Positions 27,201-35,902 of a stretch of 53,629 nt of DNA are shown piece by piece; positions within the stretch are counted from its first letter, which is position 1; every line of letters starts with the position of its first letter. A program made the position numbers and the translations under genes. The DNA lies in NCBI GenBank assembly GCA_017520935.1, contig JAFXEF010000033.1, positions 1 through 53,629 of the forward strand, read 5' to 3'. The notes under the pieces are model-generated. The model made no database searches. It saw only the letters and a list, made by a program, of their open reading frames with translations, and was not told the DNA's origin. The stretch comes from Bacteroidaceae bacterium. Its GTDB lineage: Bacteria; Bacteroidota; Bacteroidia; Bacteroidales; Bacteroidaceae.

Positions 27201-30200
27201 GGTGCTCTATGTAGACAAGGGCAAGGAGACCATCAACAACTCACCGCAACAGCAATCGGGCGGCTCTACCGATGACGACAGCTCCAAAGAGAAGGTGCTC
27301 AAGGTAGTCTTCGAGACCCGCCAGGTCGATAGCCTCAAGATTGACTTCTTCGTGGGTACGCTGGACTTCGAGAAGGAGAACACCTACTTCAATGTCACCT
27401 ACCTCGATGGCAACACCGATGTGGAACTGTCCCTCTCGGGCGAGATCAACATCGCCGGCAGCAAGTCGATGGAGTCTACGGTAGGCTTCGCCCTGCCCGG
27501 CATCGGCTTCCATAGGATGCGTCTGGCCAACTTCGTCAGCAAGGAAACCATCGAGGGCAATGCCTACCACTTTGAGAGCGACGACAAGAGCTTCTGCTTC
27601 GACCTCGGCCGCTGGAGTCTGGGCGGCGTCACGTTAGGTGGCAGCAAGGGAGGCTCTGCCCAAGCCAACAACCAGCAAGCAGGAAACAAGAACAACCAGG
27701 CCGGCAACAACCAACAAGCCGGAAAGAACCAGCAAGCCGGCAACAAGAACAACCAGGCTGGCAATCAAGAAGAGCAGAACAAGGAGGAGGATGCCAACAA
27801 ACTGGATACCGAGGTCGAGTATGGCCTCAATGTAGCCGGCTTCAGCATCGGCCTCGACGAGTTCAGTATGACTACCCGCAGCCAAGGCGAGGAGACCCAG
27901 ATTGGTCTCTACATCAAGGCTAAGATGAGCCTTGTAGAGAGCGTGTCGGCTACGGCAGGCTTCACCATCTGGGCTGCGATAGACATGGACAACAAGAGTG
28001 CCGAGTACAAGGGTGCCACCTTCAACGACATCGGTGTAGGCGCCAGCATCGGCGGCATCGTCGTCGAGGGTACCTTCTCGGTGAAGAACGATGGCGAGTA
28101 TGGCGATGGCTATTGCGGTACGCTCAAGGTTGCGCTCCCCGGCAACCTCTTCACCTTCAATGCCGAGGGTGGCTACTTCAAGAAGGAACAAAGCGACCCC
28201 GAAGTCAGCAACTACGGCAAGAAAGTATCGTGGGGCTACCTCGAGGTAGCAGTAGGCAGTAAGGCCCTCAGCTCCATACAGCCCGTGGGCATCACCGAGC
28301 TGAGTGGCGGCTTCTACTTCAACTGCAACGACCAGAAGAAGATGCAGTATGGCTACTATGGCTTGATGCTCGGTGTAGGACTCAGCTTCAGCGACGAGTC
28401 TGTGGTGGCCGGTAAGTTTGAGCTACAATGCTTCTACGACTGTGAGAAAGACCGCCTGGGCCGCCTCAGCCTGCGCGGTACCGCCCACTTAATCGGTGGC
28501 GGCACCAACAAGGATGGCTTGCTCAATGCCGAGATGCTCATCATCTACGAGAACACCTATACGAGTGCTACGGAAACCCGTGCGGCTTCAGGTGAAGAGT
28601 ACTTCCAGATGACCGCCTCGGTTGACGCCTCGGCCGATATGACCGATGTGGCCAAGAAGTTGGTATCCGACTATGTCCCTGCAGAAAAACTCTCGATGCT
28701 CGCTCCCGACCTGGGTGCTGCCTTTGGACAGGACGACGAGGATTTGGCCTCTGCAGGTGCCGAGAAGAGCAAAGAAGGCAACAAAGGCAAGCCCAAGGCC
28801 AGCGCCGGTGCCAAGTTCAACTTCGATCTGAAGATTACCTTCAAGTCGGCCGAGATTACCGATGGCAAAACCAGGTGGCACCTCTGGCTGGGTAAGCCGC
28901 AGCCCGAGAGCGACCGCTGCCAGGTGACCTTCATCGACTTCCAGCTGGGCGACAAGGACGATGCCATAGCCGCCTGGGCCAAGGTATGGGTCAACGCCTA
29001 CTTCTGCATCGGTAACGAGATGCCCGTAGGCCCCAATGGCAATGTACTGCCCGATATTCCACAGGAGGTACAGGAGTTCCTCGACGGTAAGGATGTCAAC
29101 GGTGGCAACCAGAACCTCACCAGTAAGGCACAGCAATTGCGTGAAGAACAGCTCAACAAGATGATCAACACCTCCAAAGGCGGTCTGATGTTCGGTGCTG
29201 CTGCCGGTGCCTCCATCGGTGCCAATATGCTCATCGCCTACTTTGACGCTACGGTAATGGGTGGTTTCGACATCGCCTTAGTGAAGCTCGCCGGTGCCAC
29301 CAAGTGCTCCAACAACGGCAAGACCATGCGCGGTATCAACGGCTACTACGCCACCGGCCAGGCCTACATTATGCTCAAGGGTGAGATAGGCTTGATGATT
29401 GACCTCTGGATATTCTCTGGCAAGATTTCACTGGTTGAGGCCGGAGTGGGTGCCCTGCTGCAGGTAGGCTTTGCCCACCCCACCTGGTTCTACGGCAAGA
29501 TGCGTGCCAAGTGCTCGCTCTTCGGCGGTATGATTAAGTTCAACCAGTCCATCGAGGTGGAGGCTGGCGACGTATGTATCCCCTACTATGCCAATCCGCT
29601 GGCCGATATCGAGATTTTCGGTGACGTGTATCCCAACTATGATGATAAGGATGCAGGTTGGGAAGACAACAAGCGCATATCGCCCTACACGGTGCCCAAG
29701 TTTGTCACCAATATGGCAATCGACTCCGAGATACGCCTGCTCGACGAGACCACCAATGCCAATCTCGAGGCCAAGGAATATGACACCTCGGGCACAGGAG
29801 CCAAGAATGCCGAGCGTACCTATATGTTCAAGCTGCTGCCCCATAAGCTGACTGAGTATCAGAGCAAGACTGCAAAGACAGGTAATGAATACCAGGTTAC
29901 TGCCACCAACACCAGCGGCAACCGCACCGACTATACCCTGAACCTGTCGGCCATGAAGCCCCAGACCTACTACCGTCTGGATCTCTATGGCTATGCCTTG
30001 GAGAAGAACAAGAATGGCAAATGGGGTAACCCGCGATTTACCAACCCCGATACTGGCAGAGATTACTATCAGGCCTGGTATGATACTTGCACCGTATACT
30101 TCGCCACCGAGACTCTGCCCGACTATCTGACCGAACGGGATATTGCCCTCGTCAGACCCGACGATGCCAAGTGGAAGGAGAATAATAGGGGTACCTACAG

Positions 30201-32094
30201 CTACTCCAACTCCGCTCCATCCTACTATAATGAGATGACCCGTCCCTACTTCTGCCTTGTACACAGCCGTCAGGATCTTTTCAAGCAGGATACAAGAATG
30301 ATTATCCGCTTGGAGTATAATGAACTGAACTCCCGAGCTGGTGTATGGAAGCAGATAGGCAAGGATGTGAATATCGCCGAGACAAGAGAGAACAACGGAC
30401 GGTATGTCACCTGGCGTGCCGCATCTGACATCAACCTGAGTGAAATCAGAAGCAACCCCTCTAAGTACATGGGCAAGCAGCTCCGCTACACCATACTACG
30501 TATCAATACGAAGGACTACAACAAGTATTTGGAGGAGGGCGAGAAGAAGATTAGGTCTGAATACTTGACCTATCAGCAAGCCTACGACCGGGAAGGCAAC
30601 AAGAAGAGTTTCACTAGCCGTGATTTGGCTTATGCCCGTAGCCGTAACGTCCAGGCTGCCAAGAAGGGAGATAATGCCTATGTCACCAACACGGCAAATA
30701 TGTCACTCCCCGGGCGGAAACCAATTGTCAAGGACGATAAGATGGTTACCGAGACGGTAGACCTCTCGGCACTGACCCAGTCGTTCGAGGACGATAAGGT
30801 GATTGACCGTAGCAATGATGCGATGGAGACCGCAGTGAAGGAGTTTAAGGAGAGTGTGAAGATTGAGGACTTTGCCGATGTGATATACCAGTACCACATG
30901 ACTACGGACATGGGATTCTACGATTCGTTCTACAGCTACATGAGCAGTATCAAGAGTTCCGGCCAATTGGAGAGTTCTCCGCGAACCTCTGTGCCCAATA
31001 CCACCCATGTGATGATCAAATCGATAGATGATACCTCACTGAGCGGTACTACAAACTGGTCGAACGAATATAGTACATACTTGATGAACCGCTTCCTCAA
31101 CCCCTATACCACCTTCCTCTATTGGAGCGATTTCGCATTTGCACCAGGCATCGAGATGCGTAATTACCAGTACAACAGAGTGGTTGACAAGGTTCTCTCC
31201 AGTGAGAGCGCACATATCGAGTTTTACAACCCGATGATTAAGTATTGGCACGACCGTCCCAACTTCCACGGACAACTGTTGTACTCTACCGTCTGGATAG
31301 AAAAGACCAAGAACGGTAATACCCATCACGGAGATTGGAACATGTACAATTGGCTCTACTACAAATTGACCATCAAGGGAGACAAGGACCAAGGTACGTT
31401 AATCTTCAACTCAGGCTACAGCCCATCGTCGATGTTTACCTTCATGAATCGCTATAAACAGCTGCGTCCGCAGAAGCTGCTGGGTAGCAATACCCGCTAT
31501 GCCATCTCAGGCGATATGAATGTATGGTCACAGGTGAAGGACTATTCGTTGCGTATGATCGAAGCCGATGCCGTAGCCGTAGAGAACTTTACATATGGTA
31601 TCCGGCGATATGCGACGAGCTTCTCAGTCAGCGCTGTTAAAAACGATCGTAAAGTCAAAGACGGAAGTGCCAGGGATTGGTCGAAGGCCTACCATGATGT
31701 GGTGGTGCGTTCGGTAGCATCGACAAGTAGTGCCAGTGCCAGCTATGGTGATGTGGATGTCGTATGGCGCCCCTATCAGATACCCTATATATGGGGCATG
31801 CGCTATGATCACATATACGAAGTATTCCCGCAGGAGCGCAAGACCGAGAGTGCCTACATCACGAACGGTATGGAGAATAAAAACACGATCAAATTTGATA
31901 GCCGCAAGTACCTGCAGGACAAGATTAGCAGTGTGAGCTACGTGTTCCTCCGTCCTGATAAGTATGACACGGGCAACAACGTTTCGGAACGCTATATGGT
32001 GACCGGACGCTACGGAACGGCTACGTACACCTACACGAAGTCCAAGCCCTTCAAGAGCGGCTACACATTCAAGTACAAGTTGCCCAACTGGTAA
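21286..32094 (+). CDS. Giant (3602-residue) TANFOR-type surface protein with about eight tandem N-terminal modules
   Basis: Exported (signal peptide about 1-24, ending VFAQQ). Residues about 26-350 match the TANFOR-type N-terminus: VNITRKQNPLPP, PVRLEISLVGP, GLLDEGHYGLRI and HFEWTTPSF. The first half of this module recurs with starts near residues 26, 351, 506, 673, 847, 1010, 1176 and 1359, each showing a 'P-Y-F-x-x-P-G-R-hydrophobic-F-x-V-x-L-x-N-T' core. After about 1510 come long beta-rich domains (IRVGEFILTASEI, YSGKGYITWNAMGFPIKI). A Gln/Asn/Gly linker spans about 2126-2163, and hydrophobic Gly/Ala-rich stretches such as KGGLMFGAAAGASIGANML follow. No T9SS tail and no enzyme motif are seen. 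It lies 130 nt after the barrel gene and 54 nt before the FN3 gene, the usual TANFOR partner. Probably a cell-surface structural or adhesive protein; function is unproven. Confidence 0.78.
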   Translation: MMKRRLHTLMALLILAATLTTVFAQQVRVNITRKQNPLPPQVAVYYENPGRFFSVSVTNTDTEVAIPVRLEISLVGPIEGGADVWPVASSSYLTLSSHKSLPVSFIIQPKQTRHFSSIELQQHMQSYPLGTQTAGGAIASAMKTPENGKPFGLLDEGHYGLRIIAKTNYDGDAGDILGEGECYFDICYSASAPEFTFPNPEGFDFNSDYDVVNFPTDYAHFEWTTPSFNVPSLALSRQFTYEFKLYRMLANQSPEEAIASNGIAFQQQGLMVPFCDIPKNVVSTLQRSGTQYFVAQVVAKPVISDALNPDYSLVNNQGRSQYMVLKISKEGGGLENDLVVDDEDTTDEDPIKVTIENKFKELTNELAPYFEEPGKMFRVTLENTTSEDLTISMLFQFFKDNWGVCPAPAKQHSTKSMTILAGQSVALSDEQVNDLAGGYSYSDVIAFKAQTGFIIGKPAQNTFPGKDYTLSARVCKHTGKPVLREEVLGKTRVDFSVADGIQAGDVFRINLEAKGQPLTSQTDVLFTQPSRLFTVTIENLSNLSYEVLPRLLFKLKDEKIYGGCGYNDRYDKAIAIGPGETIKLSNSILDDVCGNFNKVSLYAIGEMEMGDTISKEDYSSIVSSLDEDVAELSLFDVKILRELYGKSEKYAENAFLQAEQIGYQTSQSVILGDIDVSISPKMTEMPCNASAYFQKSYLLFDVELTNTSDRDYKVTPNLKFKLTDEDEIHTACIPDWYQHAITLKAGQIYQLTEADHELFFGSTRVITCTPGENGKYVTSDTTELYRNLENFMDENINMDELSYAHIDVYNQELLQTIKETDFGTVKPALIGQGDCDFSIDPITYVHDVTVRLLPLLDPMPGNGDAYIGKTANLWDIELVNTTNETIKGFPIIRYTFKDTEYTYAPAIHNLYKEYITLDPKATIKLDLDQMNRFLSGSKGVRYSGGEVPDTLDTFDELINLEGDNHVGIAIIDIDSLIKYNKKETPDFEAHVIRGCNRLPFEADPNVTLDDVLVKITPLYDRMPENGDPYVQTPGRLFKIELTNTLDREVKIRPAFYYNFTDVPGENYDPCNDAFDKGDSIYTLASKATRELTPSEVNYVCGGNKLLHITDGQDIPDTLRAYDNLVRLAEDNKVTFLAFDNDKLGTVDEDDPEFLKKVTLGTGRHTFRGVEGVALERVTVTVSHKMNPMPGNGGYYSRVPGRLFEVTLENKTQEDLFVMPVFEYRFDDNANYYTIDHRPLIDKAIELKGEEKRVLTQEEINTLCGGADKLCFYANAKIGVCDTIKELDNIVSEKHLNKAKVVLYSAPMLEAAYEDAKVMALFEGNASEENVKEYLEYLSLAELGKGETQFEASKDVVLGDIEIKIEPKDKMSEEAEPYFDEPGKYFNVTLKNVGIEETTFGLRLTLNSKYYGVTHPDSTITLKPDSTITLSEEQLNNLCGGISAEKIYQLDTLENVITRKVAKDMKLLDGGNTVQALAFTVPKGKTLEDDGSNVDTLAVGSAPFITKFRDIRVGEFILTASEIKANESIDSCYSGKGYITWNAMGFPIKIAVEFDTLYINKESVAYRGLVKSAKKEELLNFAPFELFESKIDSLGAGELGTEVKNMLAGSEFATYYTYVTETMEAIPMTFVEGSPALQLPVKLPESVSKKSPVDIQLLSMEFHPDKASMNLIAQFTLPESNYVNTAENILVFGSPHLGMSDSTLIPKTGDLALLTDLTIKDPSTGFNITFLAPGSTDIETWNAELGNNGCFVKWENGEFADFVVDAKMAIPSADIVKVVDGAVQDSIAPDIRLTASISDKEDWIAQVRFDAFEHVDAPGYTFTVGGSTVGVLYDHSKSKAPDGMTLEAFPKEYDWKLAGINDEGSSDEKMKAWMGFYFEELSVAFPEFIELDNSGEGKRLSIEANKIIYDNSGFSMTLAATNILDQGTASMGGWRITLDEVYLSVLQSNFGSFGFNGRFDVPLLDGQIGYDAKVLYVDKGKETINNSPQQQSGGSTDDDSSKEKVLKVVFETRQVDSLKIDFFVGTLDFEKENTYFNVTYLDGNTDVELSLSGEINIAGSKSMESTVGFALPGIGFHRMRLANFVSKETIEGNAYHFESDDKSFCFDLGRWSLGGVTLGGSKGGSAQANNQQAGNKNNQAGNNQQAGKNQQAGNKNNQAGNQEEQNKEEDANKLDTEVEYGLNVAGFSIGLDEFSMTTRSQGEETQIGLYIKAKMSLVESVSATAGFTIWAAIDMDNKSAEYKGATFNDIGVGASIGGIVVEGTFSVKNDGEYGDGYCGTLKVALPGNLFTFNAEGGYFKKEQSDPEVSNYGKKVSWGYLEVAVGSKALSSIQPVGITELSGGFYFNCNDQKKMQYGYYGLMLGVGLSFSDESVVAGKFELQCFYDCEKDRLGRLSLRGTAHLIGGGTNKDGLLNAEMLIIYENTYTSATETRAASGEEYFQMTASVDASADMTDVAKKLVSDYVPAEKLSMLAPDLGAAFGQDDEDLASAGAEKSKEGNKGKPKASAGAKFNFDLKITFKSAEITDGKTRWHLWLGKPQPESDRCQVTFIDFQLGDKDDAIAAWAKVWVNAYFCIGNEMPVGPNGNVLPDIPQEVQEFLDGKDVNGGNQNLTSKAQQLREEQLNKMINTSKGGLMFGAAAGASIGANMLIAYFDATVMGGFDIALVKLAGATKCSNNGKTMRGINGYYATGQAYIMLKGEIGLMIDLWIFSGKISLVEAGVGALLQVGFAHPTWFYGKMRAKCSLFGGMIKFNQSIEVEAGDVCIPYYANPLADIEIFGDVYPNYDDKDAGWEDNKRISPYTVPKFVTNMAIDSEIRLLDETTNANLEAKEYDTSGTGAKNAERTYMFKLLPHKLTEYQSKTAKTGNEYQVTATNTSGNRTDYTLNLSAMKPQTYYRLDLYGYALEKNKNGKWGNPRFTNPDTGRDYYQAWYDTCTVYFATETLPDYLTERDIALVRPDDAKWKENNRGTYSYSNSAPSYYNEMTRPYFCLVHSRQDLFKQDTRMIIRLEYNELNSRAGVWKQIGKDVNIAETRENNGRYVTWRAASDINLSEIRSNPSKYMGKQLRYTILRINTKDYNKYLEEGEKKIRSEYLTYQQAYDREGNKKSFTSRDLAYARSRNVQAAKKGDNAYVTNTANMSLPGRKPIVKDDKMVTETVDLSALTQSFEDDKVIDRSNDAMETAVKEFKESVKIEDFADVIYQYHMTTDMGFYDSFYSYMSSIKSSGQLESSPRTSVPNTTHVMIKSIDDTSLSGTTNWSNEYSTYLMNRFLNPYTTFLYWSDFAFAPGIEMRNYQYNRVVDKVLSSESAHIEFYNPMIKYWHDRPNFHGQLLYSTVWIEKTKNGNTHHGDWNMYNWLYYKLTIKGDKDQGTLIFNSGYSPSSMFTFMNRYKQLRPQKLLGSNTRYAISGDMNVWSQVKDYSLRMIEADAVAVENFTYGIRRYATSFSVSAVKNDRKVKDGSARDWSKAYHDVVVRSVASTSSASASYGDVDVVWRPYQIPYIWGMRYDHIYEVFPQERKTESAYITNGMENKNTIKFDSRKYLQDKISSVSYVFLRPDKYDTGNNVSERYMVTGRYGTATYTYTKSKPFKSGYTFKYKLPNW
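21361..25800 (+). repeat. Eight in-frame TANFOR-like modules within the giant gene
   Basis: Module starts lie near nt 21361, 22335, 22801, 23302, 23824, 24313, 24811 and 25360. Modules 2-8 are about 155-185 codons long; module 1 is about twice as long because it keeps the second half. Shared core examples are YYENPGRFFSVSVTNT (1), YFEEPGKMFRVTLENT (2), YVQTPGRLFKIELTNT (6), YSRVPGRLFEVTLENK (7) and YFDEPGKYFNVTLKN (8). Divergence between copies is large, so this is an old expansion, not a recent slippage event. Confidence 0.75.
27661..27774 (+). repeat. Low-complexity Gln/Asn/Ala/Gly linker coding repeat
   Basis: Encodes short units NNQQAGNK, NNQAGN, NQQAGK, NQQAGNK and NNQAGN, at residues about 2126-2163 of the giant protein. 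DNA copies are nearly identical (CAGGCCGGCAACAA-like), so the tract could vary in length by slippage or recombination. It links two beta-rich halves. Confidence 0.75.
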
Positions 32095-32148
32095 CACAAA
32101 GAAGGATATAGAGCAGTAAATATACAATGTTAATAAACGACTGATGAT

Positions 32149-34491
32149 ATGATAAGAAGATTTGCAATGCTATTAGGCTTGCTGGCAGTAGTGACACCTG
32201 CCCTCCGGGCACAAAGTGAAGCCGTGGAGCTATCCAGCGAACAGGATACGGTGACGGTATTTGTCGATGCCAATGGCATAACACATACGATGAAGCAGAT
32301 TGAGCCCCTCGACTCGGCAGCTATCGACTCTATGGCTACAGAGCACCGGTATAGTGTATATGTCAGTTCCCGTTCGTATGACGACTACATCTATGTGCGC
32401 TGGGCCCCCGACGAGTATGTGCCCTGGCGCATCCTCAACTACTGGGGATACGATGTGGTGCGCATCTATGAGGGCAAGAACGAGATTGAGGCCGACACCA
32501 TCGCCCGGGTGAAGCCGCTGACGCTGGAGCAGTTCAAGGCGACATTCGAGGCCAGCGACACGCTGGCTGCCGCCGCCGCACAGATCATCTACGGCAAGCG
32601 CACCGAGTTTGGCAACACCGAGGCTCACCCCGAGTCCATGCAGTCCATCGTGGAACTCTACGAGGAGCAGCAGATGGTATACAGCTACGCCATGATGATT
32701 GCCGAGAAGCGACGCGACATTGCCATCGCCATGGGTCTGGCCTTCGAGGACCGCACGGCCAAGCCCAACCGAAAGTACAACTACATCATCGATGCCGTGG
32801 TGCCCGACACGATACTGAACGTGGGTACCTACATCACCCATGCCGACAAACTGGGAACATGGAAGCCCGAGAAGCTGAAGGTCAAGATCATCGACTCCAT
32901 ACAGGCACCCGCCAATGTGCAGCTGGTATGGCCGAGGACGGAGGAGTACACCACCTTCGACATCGAGCGCCGCTGTGTGAGCGAGGGCGAGGAGTGGGTG
33001 AAGCTCAACGACAAGCCCTATGTGATGATGCTGCAGGACGAGGCCCACGAAACAGGGAACAATATCTACATCGACGAGCGCGTACACCCCGGCACCTATG
33101 AATACCGCATCAAAGGCTACGACATGTTTGGCGACCTCACCACTCCCTGCGACCCGCACCGCGTGGAGATGCCCGACCTGATACCGCCATCGGCACCGCT
33201 GCTCGAGTATATCGAGATTGTGCGTGATGAGAACAGCGACCATATCGATGCATACATACACATCGTGAAGGACTCTATCGAGGAGGACCTCGTGGGCTAT
33301 ATCCCCTTCTACCAGAACCCCAACTACAAGGAACGCATCAACATCGACATCCCCGACAGCGTGGCCAGCCAGCTCAGCGACGACCAGCGCCGCCTGCTCA
33401 ACGAGGGCATGATGATACCCCTCGTGAAGGAGCCCATAGCACCCGGCGACACCATCATCAAGGTCGACGTCACCGGACTGGAGAGCGGTACGCTGGTCAT
33501 CGCCGCTACCGACACGGCACTCAACATGACCATCTCCATGCCGCTACCCATACACATCCACGACCTTATGCCGCCTGCCCCGCCCACGCGCCTGCGTGCA
33601 GCTATGGACATGAGCGGACTGCTGATGGTGAACTGGCGTCCCTCGACCTCGGTCGACATCGAGGGATATGAGGTATACTGGGCCAACGACCTCGACCATC
33701 CCTTTGCCCAGCACCCGGGATTCTACAGCGCTGACACCCTGTTCATCGATACCCTGTCGATGAAGACCGCCGAACCCTACCGCTACTACTACGTGAAGGC
33801 ACGCGACTATGCCGGCAACGGCTCTGTCCCCTCCGACACACTGCGTGTAGAGCGCCTCACCATCGTGCCACCATCGGTTTGCCGTATCGACACGCTGTGG
33901 ATGACCACCAAGACGGTGAACATGAAGTGGTACCCCTCATCGGAGCCCGATATCCTGTGCTACAACGTGTTCCGTCGCATGGAGGGCGAGCTGGACTGGC
34001 AGCTCACCCGCGTGCTCACGCCCGACTCCATCGCCGATGGCCGCCTCACCATCGTTGACAGCCCCGAGCCCCACATGACCAAGCGCTACTACTACGCCAT
34101 AGAGACCATCAATCGCAGCGGCCTGTCGTCGGGCATGTCGTTCGCCACATCGTTCCTCTTCAAGGGCGAGGTGGTACTGCCCATCAAGATCAAACTGCAC
34201 GGACAGTTCAACGAGGAGACCAAAAAGGCTCAGTTGGCGTGGGAAATACGAGGTATGACCGAGGAGGTAGCCAAGGATGCCTACCTCGTCATCTACCGCA
34301 AGCGCCCGCACGATGAGTTCTTCCGCCACCTCAAGTCGGTGTCGGTCTACGACATACAGACCACCGACAACGGTCTACGACCCGGCGAAGAAGCTCAGTA
34401 CGAGATGCGCCTGCGCACCAACGAAGGACGCTTCAGCCCCTACAGCAACCGCGTGCAGGTGAAGAATACGGAGAAGATGAATGGTGAATGA
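32149..34491 (+). CDS. Fibronectin type III domain secreted protein, partner of the giant protein
   Basis: 780 residues with signal peptide MIRRFAMLLGLLAVVTPALR then AQ. The middle and end carry several fibronectin type III-like domains: PPAPPTRLRAAMDMSGLLMV with VNWRPSTSVDIEGYEVYW and YYYVKARDYAGNGSVPSD; later VNMKWYPSSEPDILCYNVF and KRYYYAIETINRSGLSSG. An FN3 gene directly downstream of a TANFOR giant gene is a common pairing in Bacteroidetes (from memory), suggesting that the two products act together at the surface. It begins 54 nt after the giant gene. No T9SS tail is seen. The GC-rich 3' half differs in codon use from the AT-richer gene at 35899. Confidence 0.83.
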   Translation: MIRRFAMLLGLLAVVTPALRAQSEAVELSSEQDTVTVFVDANGITHTMKQIEPLDSAAIDSMATEHRYSVYVSSRSYDDYIYVRWAPDEYVPWRILNYWGYDVVRIYEGKNEIEADTIARVKPLTLEQFKATFEASDTLAAAAAQIIYGKRTEFGNTEAHPESMQSIVELYEEQQMVYSYAMMIAEKRRDIAIAMGLAFEDRTAKPNRKYNYIIDAVVPDTILNVGTYITHADKLGTWKPEKLKVKIIDSIQAPANVQLVWPRTEEYTTFDIERRCVSEGEEWVKLNDKPYVMMLQDEAHETGNNIYIDERVHPGTYEYRIKGYDMFGDLTTPCDPHRVEMPDLIPPSAPLLEYIEIVRDENSDHIDAYIHIVKDSIEEDLVGYIPFYQNPNYKERINIDIPDSVASQLSDDQRRLLNEGMMIPLVKEPIAPGDTIIKVDVTGLESGTLVIAATDTALNMTISMPLPIHIHDLMPPAPPTRLRAAMDMSGLLMVNWRPSTSVDIEGYEVYWANDLDHPFAQHPGFYSADTLFIDTLSMKTAEPYRYYYVKARDYAGNGSVPSDTLRVERLTIVPPSVCRIDTLWMTTKTVNMKWYPSSEPDILCYNVFRRMEGELDWQLTRVLTPDSIADGRLTIVDSPEPHMTKRYYYAIETINRSGLSSGMSFATSFLFKGEVVLPIKIKLHGQFNEETKKAQLAWEIRGMTEEVAKDAYLVIYRKRPHDEFFRHLKSVSVYDIQTTDNGLRPGEEAQYEMRLRTNEGRFSPYSNRVQVKNTEKMNGE

Positions 34492-34535
34492 TTAGCGACC
34501 CTTAACAGTCCTTAATCCCTTTATTAAAAGAAATT

Positions 34536-35309
34536 ATGAAGAAGCTGAAATACCTGTTCCTCTGCGCTGTGATGCTAATGATGACATCCTGCGCCGAAAT
34601 GTTCGAGACGATAGTGCAATTCATCGAAGAGCTGGAGTCGGTCTCCATCACCGATGTGCGGCTCTCGCACCGTCAGGCCGATATGCTGGTGGGCGACTCG
34701 CTCATCTTCTCTGTCACCCTGAGCCCCGACACGGCTGAGGTGAGCTACAAGTGGACTCTCTCGGATCCCGAAACAGAGGTGGTGCGCATGATAGGCAAAC
34801 GCCTCTATGCAAGCCAGAAGGGGCAGGTAACGGTCTACGTGGAGGCATTTCCCACGGGTATGGGTTCTGCTGACGTACACCCCGACAGCATAAAGTCCGA
34901 CTCGTGCATCATCAATGTGATAGAGTACAACGAAGTATCGTCGCGCGAGTTCCCCTACGAGATGATATTCATCGCCAACCTTGAGGTGGCCGACACTCTG
35001 GTGACCGACTCCGTGCAGGCATCGCGCCTCGTGGCCATCGTGGATGGTGAGGTGCGGGGACGCGCCGTGATGCGCACCGCCTACGGCATCCCCTATCTGG
35101 AGATACGCATCGGTAGCAAGACCATGTATGGCGAGCAGATTACCTTCGAGTATTACGACCACTCGCACTACCTACGCCACGAGTTCCCCGCCGTCACCTT
35201 CGACGGTGAGACCCACGGCACCCTATCCGACCCCGTCATTTTCCGCGTCAACGAACCAGAGATGGTCGGTGAGTGGAGAATCGAGGATGGGGAGTTGAGA
35301 GTTAAATAG
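34536..35309 (+). CDS. Lipoprotein with an Ig-like (BIG2-type) segment
   Basis: 257 residues. The N-terminus MKKLKYLFLCAVMLMMTSCA has lipobox MMTSC, so it should be lipidated. Residues about 35-110 look like a bacterial Ig-like fold (SVTLSPDTAEVSYKWTLSDP, ASQKGQVTVYVEA). The second half, with VVAIVDGEVRGRAVMRTA-like strands, resembles the 'GAFVGDECRGEG' region near the end of the 15741 protein, hinting at a shared domain. It sits 44 nt after the FN3 gene in the same direction. Confidence 0.75.
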   Translation: MKKLKYLFLCAVMLMMTSCAEMFETIVQFIEELESVSITDVRLSHRQADMLVGDSLIFSVTLSPDTAEVSYKWTLSDPETEVVRMIGKRLYASQKGQVTVYVEAFPTGMGSADVHPDSIKSDSCIINVIEYNEVSSREFPYEMIFIANLEVADTLVTDSVQASRLVAIVDGEVRGRAVMRTAYGIPYLEIRIGSKTMYGEQITFEYYDHSHYLRHEFPAVTFDGETHGTLSDPVIFRVNEPEMVGEWRIEDGELRVK

Positions 35310-35392
35310 AGGTTAAGGTTGCGTAAGTTATTGGATACTCTTATGCCTTGTATTTTTAAACCTTAAAATAATACTATTTCACAAAAAAGAAT

Positions 35393-35902
35393 ATGAAAAG
35401 ACTATTGACACTAATTCTTGGGCTTGGGCTGACAATAACTGGCTTGGCTAATGATAGCTTTAGGCAATATAGCCATGTATACTTGCAGTTGCATAGTGGA
35501 GAAACCTATGAGATACCTATTTCGGCAGGTTCTACCCTACACTCCTATGTGGTAGGAACAGGGCGTACGGCCTACCATGTGGTGGACATCACGGGTACAG
35601 ACTGCTTCTACCAGTTCCGCCGCGACGAGATAGCAGTGATGCGATTCGTGGAGGATGTCACCGGCATTGAATTCATAGAGTATGACCGCGGCGATGAGCA
35701 TGCATCGATGCTCTGCTTCAAAGAGAGCAAACTGATGGTACACCCCTCGCTCGAAGGGACTGTGGCGCTGATATATTCGCTCTCAGGGAAACTGGTGACT
35801 GCACAGCGAGTAGAGGGTGACTGCACCATCGACATGGGCAATCTGGATGATGGCATTTATGTAGCCAAGGTAAATGAACACACTTTAAAAGTGAAGAAAT
35901 GA
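35393..35902 (+). CDS. Small secreted protein with T9SS C-terminal sorting tail
   Basis: 169 residues: signal peptide MKRLLTLILGLGLTITGLAN, a short novel domain, and a tail VALIYSLSGKLVTAQRVEG then LDDGIYVAKVNEHTLKVKK that fits the type A T9SS sorting domain. Almost half the mature protein is the tail, so it is a minimal T9SS cargo. The stop overlaps the start of the next gene (ATGA at 35899), pointing to coupled translation and a common function. The 83-bp gap upstream has no clear TAnnTTTG. Confidence 0.72.
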   Translation: MKRLLTLILGLGLTITGLANDSFRQYSHVYLQLHSGETYEIPISAGSTLHSYVVGTGRTAYHVVDITGTDCFYQFRRDEIAVMRFVEDVTGIEFIEYDRGDEHASMLCFKESKLMVHPSLEGTVALIYSLSGKLVTAQRVEGDCTIDMGNLDDGIYVAKVNEHTLKVKK

